From assembly GCF_009866965.1 (NCBI RefSeq), contig NZ_SPKJ01000039.1, positions 1 to 35,609 of the forward strand: 35,609 bases of DNA. Direction: 5' to 3'. Shown here one piece after another: positions 35,368 through 35,609 of the stretch (position 1 is its first letter; every line of letters starts with the position of its first letter). Below the pieces are notes generated by a model. It saw only the letters and a list, made by a program, of their open reading frames with translations. It had not been told where the DNA came from and did not search any database. The translations under genes were made by a program, and so were the position numbers. The stretch comes from Propylenella binzhouense (GTDB lineage: Bacteria; Pseudomonadota; Alphaproteobacteria; Rhizobiales; Afifellaceae).

Positions 35368-35609
35368 TCAATGTTGCCCGCGGCGCTCGCCGGTCTGCTT
35401 GCGCGCGCCGCCCTGACGGCCTCCGGCCGGGCGATTCTGCATGAAAGCTACACCGGATATGGCGGAGCGTCCGCCGTCCTGCCCGTCCGGCTCCTGGCTG
35501 TGCGGCGCGCGGCGCGAATGATCGCCGCCGCCGGAGGCGGGCTTGCGACGGCGCCTGCGGGCGCCGGGACGGTTGCCCGCCGCCTCGCGGTCCCCCGGAC
35601 GGGGGGCCG
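35368..35609 (-). CDS. C-terminal Arg/Gly-rich tail of a protein entering from the right edge
   Basis: This open frame on the minus strand runs from the right edge to a TGA at 35368-35370, with no start inside the window. The 79 visible residues are low-complexity and basic, with [28 protein letters not shown] and QTGERRGQH. Such tails occur on DEAD-box RNA helicases (RhlE type) and other RNA-binding proteins, and a helicase-infA pair would make sense, but no catalytic motif is visible. The frame is supported by its tight spacing to the infA ribosome binding site. Confidence 0.55.
   Translation of the reverse strand, partial: APRPGDREAAGNRPGARRRRRKPASGGGDHSRRAPHSQEPDGQDGGRSAISGVAFMQNRPAGGRQGGARKQTGERRGQH

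Noticed and set aside
1-35609. CRISPR arrays, insertion sequences, toxin-antitoxin or defence genes
   Set aside because: No spaced direct repeats, transposase motifs or matching gene pairs were seen on either strand.

Overview
The window is a G+C-rich stretch (about two thirds G+C by eye), almost fully coding, from the chromosome of an alphaproteobacterium. This rests on gene neighbourhoods typical of that class: yqeY-dnaG beside carA; bamE divergent from a CBP3-type chaperone, then yceD-plsX-fabH-ihfA-merR; and purM-purN divergent from pgsA-like/AI-2E/hdaA/ppk/ppx, followed by rnd and aspS; finally alaC-hom-glpX. A class I PHA synthase and a heme A synthase point to an aerobic, polyhydroxyalkanoate-storing organism. 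I cannot name the genus.

Layout. 1-3.9 kb: dnaG (runs off the left edge) and a GatB/YqeY gene on the minus strand, divergent from carA, which converges on bamE through a hairpin terminator. 4.0-8.2 kb: a plus-strand run for respiratory complex III assembly (CBP3 homologue), YceD, phospholipid and fatty-acid initiation (PlsX, FabH), IHF alpha and a MerR-type regulator. 8.3-15.2 kb: tRNA-Pro(GGG), then a polysaccharide module. It has a minus-strand export lipoprotein, a WcaJ-type initiating sugar transferase and a Wzy/ligase-type membrane protein. Facing them on the plus strand are a Wzc/GumC-type chain-length protein with a degenerate kinase domain and a NodB-type deacetylase. 15.2-16.6 kb: a DUF2842-like membrane protein and ctaA. 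16.6-18.3 kb: purM-purN (minus). 18.4-24.5 kb: CDP-alcohol phosphatidyltransferase, AI-2E transporter, HdaA, Ppk, Ppx/GppA. 24.6-27.7 kb: rnd (minus) divergent from aspS. 27.8-31.4 kb: an unrecognised exported protein and phaC (minus), divergent from a small lipoprotein. 31.5-35.0 kb: alaC, hom, glpX. 35.1-35.6 kb: an IF-1 with a basic tail, preceded by the Arg/Gly-rich C-terminus of a protein that enters from the right edge.

No stretch over 300 bases lacks a gene; the longest gap is the 246-base yqeY/carA intergenic region. I see no CRISPR array, transposase, integrase, toxin-antitoxin pair or defence gene. Most of the window is conserved housekeeping. The accessory part is the polysaccharide module next to tRNA-Pro. 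Its central divergent promoter carries two TTAA-N7-CTAA sites 42 bp apart (CtrA-like), and its chain-length protein has lost the residues needed for tyrosine-kinase activity. I found no convincing wholly new system. The strongest leads are that promoter pair, the degenerate co-polymerase, the unknown exported protein behind phaC, and the dyad upstream of a carA that has no carB beside it.
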